Assembly (NCBI RefSeq): GCF_014648415.1
Contig: NZ_BMRB01000003.1
Location: forward strand, 614,197-678,196
Reading direction: 5' to 3'
Origin: Actinokineospora fastidiosa
Lineage (GTDB): Bacteria > Actinomycetota > Actinomycetes > Mycobacteriales > Pseudonocardiaceae
Length of the DNA: 64,000 nucleotides
Of this stretch, positions 62,633 to 64,000 are shown one piece after another. Every line of letters starts with the position of its first letter. Within the stretch, counting starts at the first letter, position 1. A program made the translations under genes and the position numbers. A model generated the notes under the pieces. That model was given only the letters and a program-made list of their open reading frames with translations. It was not told the origin of the DNA and searched no databases.

Positions 62633-63498
62633 ACGTCGAGGGTATTCGCGACCGGCAGGCGGTGTTCGACGGCCTCCAGCACCGGCCGATACCCGATGCG
62701 GCGGTAGATGGCGTTCGACACGGGGTTCGTGACGTCGGTGAACAGCAGCACCTCTCGCGCCCCCTGGTCGAGCGCCGCCTGGGTCACCGCGGCGGTCACC
62801 GCGCTGCCGTATCCGCGCCCCCGCTGGTCCTTGGCCGTGTAGACCGGCCCGATCCGGGACATCCCGTGCAGAGGCGGACTGACACCCGCCATCGCCACGG
62901 CCGTCCCGTCCGGGTCGCACCACATCCCGAACCTGCGTACGCCGCTAGCGAACGAGCGCCGCACCATCACCTCACCCGCGTCGCCCAAGCCACCCCCGAC
63001 GTGCGACTCGACGTCGAACTCATCCCACCAGAGCCCCAACAGGGGGATGTCGTCCTCGACCGCCCAGCGGAACGCGCCGGGCACGTCCGGCGGCGTGAAC
63101 TCCACCAGCCGGTGCAGCCGCAGCGCGAGGGAGTGCAACGCCACTTCGCCCGTAGCGTCTGTCCACAGTGCCATCAACGAGTCCGCGGCATCCCGCGGCC
63201 CGGAGAAGCCGCCGCACTCGATCCCCTCCCGCACAAGGTGTTCCACCACGGCTGCATGAGTGCGCGGAGGTAGCCCGGAGACGATGAACGGCCACGGCGG
63301 CGTGCGGAACGCGGCGCCGACCGTCCGACCATCCTCCTGGACGGTGATCATCACGACATCCGGGTCATCGTTGTTGAGCGCGCCGGTGAGCACGGTCAAC
63401 GCCATCGTGTTGCGGACCGGGTCGACCTGGAGCAACGGCAACGCGTGCTCGGCGAACTCGCGCACCTCGGCGTGCATGACCACATCCATGCCCTGCAT
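62629..63498 (-). CDS. GNAT-family N-acetyltransferase
   Basis: 289 residues. The N-terminal 130 residues are a degenerate GNAT-like half; the C-terminal half carries the acetyl-CoA site: VAMAGVSPPLHGMSRIGPVYTAKDQRGRGYGSAVTAA (R/Q-x-x-G-x-G/A as QRGRGYG) and VLLFTDVTNPVSNAIYRRIGY with the acceptor Asn/Tyr pattern. Substrate unknown. Start may be the ATG at 63498 or 63489; RBS unclear. First gene of the operon with the amidotransferase and glnE. Confidence 0.85.
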   Translation of the reverse strand: MQGMDVVMHAEVREFAEHALPLLQVDPVRNTMALTVLTGALNNDDPDVVMITVQEDGRTVGAAFRTPPWPFIVSGLPPRTHAAVVEHLVREGIECGGFSGPRDAADSLMALWTDATGEVALHSLALRLHRLVEFTPPDVPGAFRWAVEDDIPLLGLWWDEFDVESHVGGGLGDAGEVMVRRSFASGVRRFGMWCDPDGTAVAMAGVSPPLHGMSRIGPVYTAKDQRGRGYGSAVTAAVTQAALDQGAREVLLFTDVTNPVSNAIYRRIGYRPVLEAVEHRLPVANTLDV

Positions 63499-63537
63499 GG
63501 TGCGTCGCCCCGCGGCAAGCGCGCAAACGATTAAAAG

Positions 63538-63604
63538 CCTGAAGGCCCGTTCTTGTAACAGTCCGAGAAAACTCTCGGAGCCGTTACAAGAACGGGCCTT
63601 CAGG
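63538..63604 (-). terminator. Terminator of the rRNA operon
   Basis: Two nested perfect stems: 22 bp (63538-63559 with 63583-63604, begins CCTGAAGGCCCGTTC) and inside it CCGAGA/TCTCGG (63563-63568 with 63573-63578). It follows the 5S rRNA by 7 nt on the minus strand. Very strong structure, as expected for rrn. Confidence 0.92.
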
Positions 63605-63611
63605 TAAAGAA

Positions 63612-63730
63612 GTCCGGCGGTGTCCTACTCTCCCACACCCTCACGAGTGCAGTACCATCGGCGCTGATGGGCTTAGCTTCCGGGTTCGGAATGGGACCGG
63701 GCGTTTCCCCACCGCTAAAACCACCGAAAC
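63612..63730 (-). rRNA. rrf: 5S ribosomal RNA
   Basis: About 119 nt. Reads GTTTCGGTGGTTTTAGCGGT at the 5' end (63730), contains CCCATTCCGAACCCGGAAGC and GATGGTACTGCA, and ends ACACCGCCGGAC, which pairs with the 5' end. Typical actinobacterial 5S. Ends are exact to a few nt. Confidence 0.96.
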
Positions 63731-63838
63731 ACTATGAAACAAACAACCCCCACAACTCCCGCACACCGAGTCTCCTCGGGTGCTGGGGGGTGGTTGGTGT
63801 CTCAGACACCACACAGTGGATGCGTAACATGTTCGTGG

Positions 63839-64000
63839 CAAGCCCTCGGCCTATTAGTACCGGTCAACTCCACACCTCACAGTGCTTCCATCTCCGGCCT
63901 ATCAACCCAGTCGTCTACTGGGGACCTTAACCCTCAAAGGGGTGGGAGACCTCATCTTGGAACAGGCTTCCCGCTTAGATGCCTTCAGCGGTTATCCCTT
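63839..64000 (-). rRNA. rrl: 23S ribosomal RNA, 3' end (truncated by window edge)
   Basis: The minus strand reads AAGGGATAACCGCTGAAGGC into CATCTAAGCGGGAAGCC and ends ACTAATAGGCCGAGGGCTTG, the conserved 3' end of 23S rRNA. The rest of the gene and the 16S gene lie beyond the right edge. 108 bp of spacer separate it from 5S; I see no tRNA in the spacer. Confidence 0.95.

Noticed and set aside
63731..63838. tRNA gene in the 23S-5S spacer
   Set aside because: No cloverleaf or T-arm sequence is present in the 108 bp.

Overview
This is a high-GC actinobacterial chromosome segment, most likely from the order Pseudonocardiales (Actinokineospora, Saccharothrix or Lentzea type). The evidence is gene content: a WhiB7 regulator, UvrD2, GlnR- and HspR-type operators, a PPA1309-family protein, an UPF0182 protein, DUF4191, an orphan DUF742 protein, many GTG starts, and many -10 boxes (TANNNT) 6 to 8 nt before the start codon, which points to leaderless mRNAs. 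I see no insertion sequence, prophage, integrase or CRISPR array. It reads as core chromosome with a few accessory patches.

Layout. 1-5.7 kb is the most unusual part: the end of a TPR protein, a cytoplasmic subtilisin-like protease and a GAF protein form one operon. They converge on a SARP/NB-ARC regulator, a 37-codon peptide gene ending in a Cys/Trp/Gly-rich core, a methyltransferase carrying a five-unit internal tandem repeat, an array of about eleven CAGATG-type palindromic repeats, and a small LuxR regulator. 6.1-12.1 kb holds an aldo/keto reductase, a GNAT, a DUF2127 membrane protein, an ABC exporter and a two-component system. 12.3-17.6 kb holds a very large secreted nuclease/5'-nucleotidase and an excalibur-domain surface protein. 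At 18.0-18.4 kb is tmRNA (ssrA), then a second two-component system, a secreted subtilisin, and Lon with an HspR operator. 26-30.4 kb carries an amidohydrolase, smpB, ftsX, ftsE and prfB; ssrA, smpB, lon and prfB therefore all lie within about 12 kb. 30.4-38.6 kb has a PadR regulator, a complete oligopeptide ABC importer and two small genes.

38.6-39.9 kb contains two initiator tRNA genes separated by about 1 kb without a credible gene. That gap holds a long inverted repeat and a strongly strand-asymmetric pyrimidine tract. 39.9-50.3 kb holds housekeeping and conserved actinobacterial genes (UPF0182, PPA1309, PDZ/Lon-type protease, DUF2342 zincin, VOC protein, YgjP-type metallopeptidase, AarF-type kinase, methyltransferase with a zinc-ribbon partner, DUF742). 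A broken zinc alcohol dehydrogenase lies at 50.4-51.0 kb. 51.1-52.2 kb is the whiB7 locus, with a WhiB7-type promoter, a leader ORF and a terminator-attenuator. 52.2-63.5 kb holds uvrD2, DUF4191, RDD, glnA with a full GlnR box, a DUF1611 protein, a thioesterase, glnE, a glutamine amidotransferase and a GNAT. The window ends in the 3' part of an rRNA operon (5S and the 3' end of 23S) read leftward into a strong terminator.

Functional groups: nitrogen control (GlnR box, glnA, glnE); ribosome rescue and protein quality control (ssrA, smpB, lon with HAIR operator, prfB); cell division (ftsEX); intrinsic drug resistance (whiB7); peptide uptake (opp-type operon).
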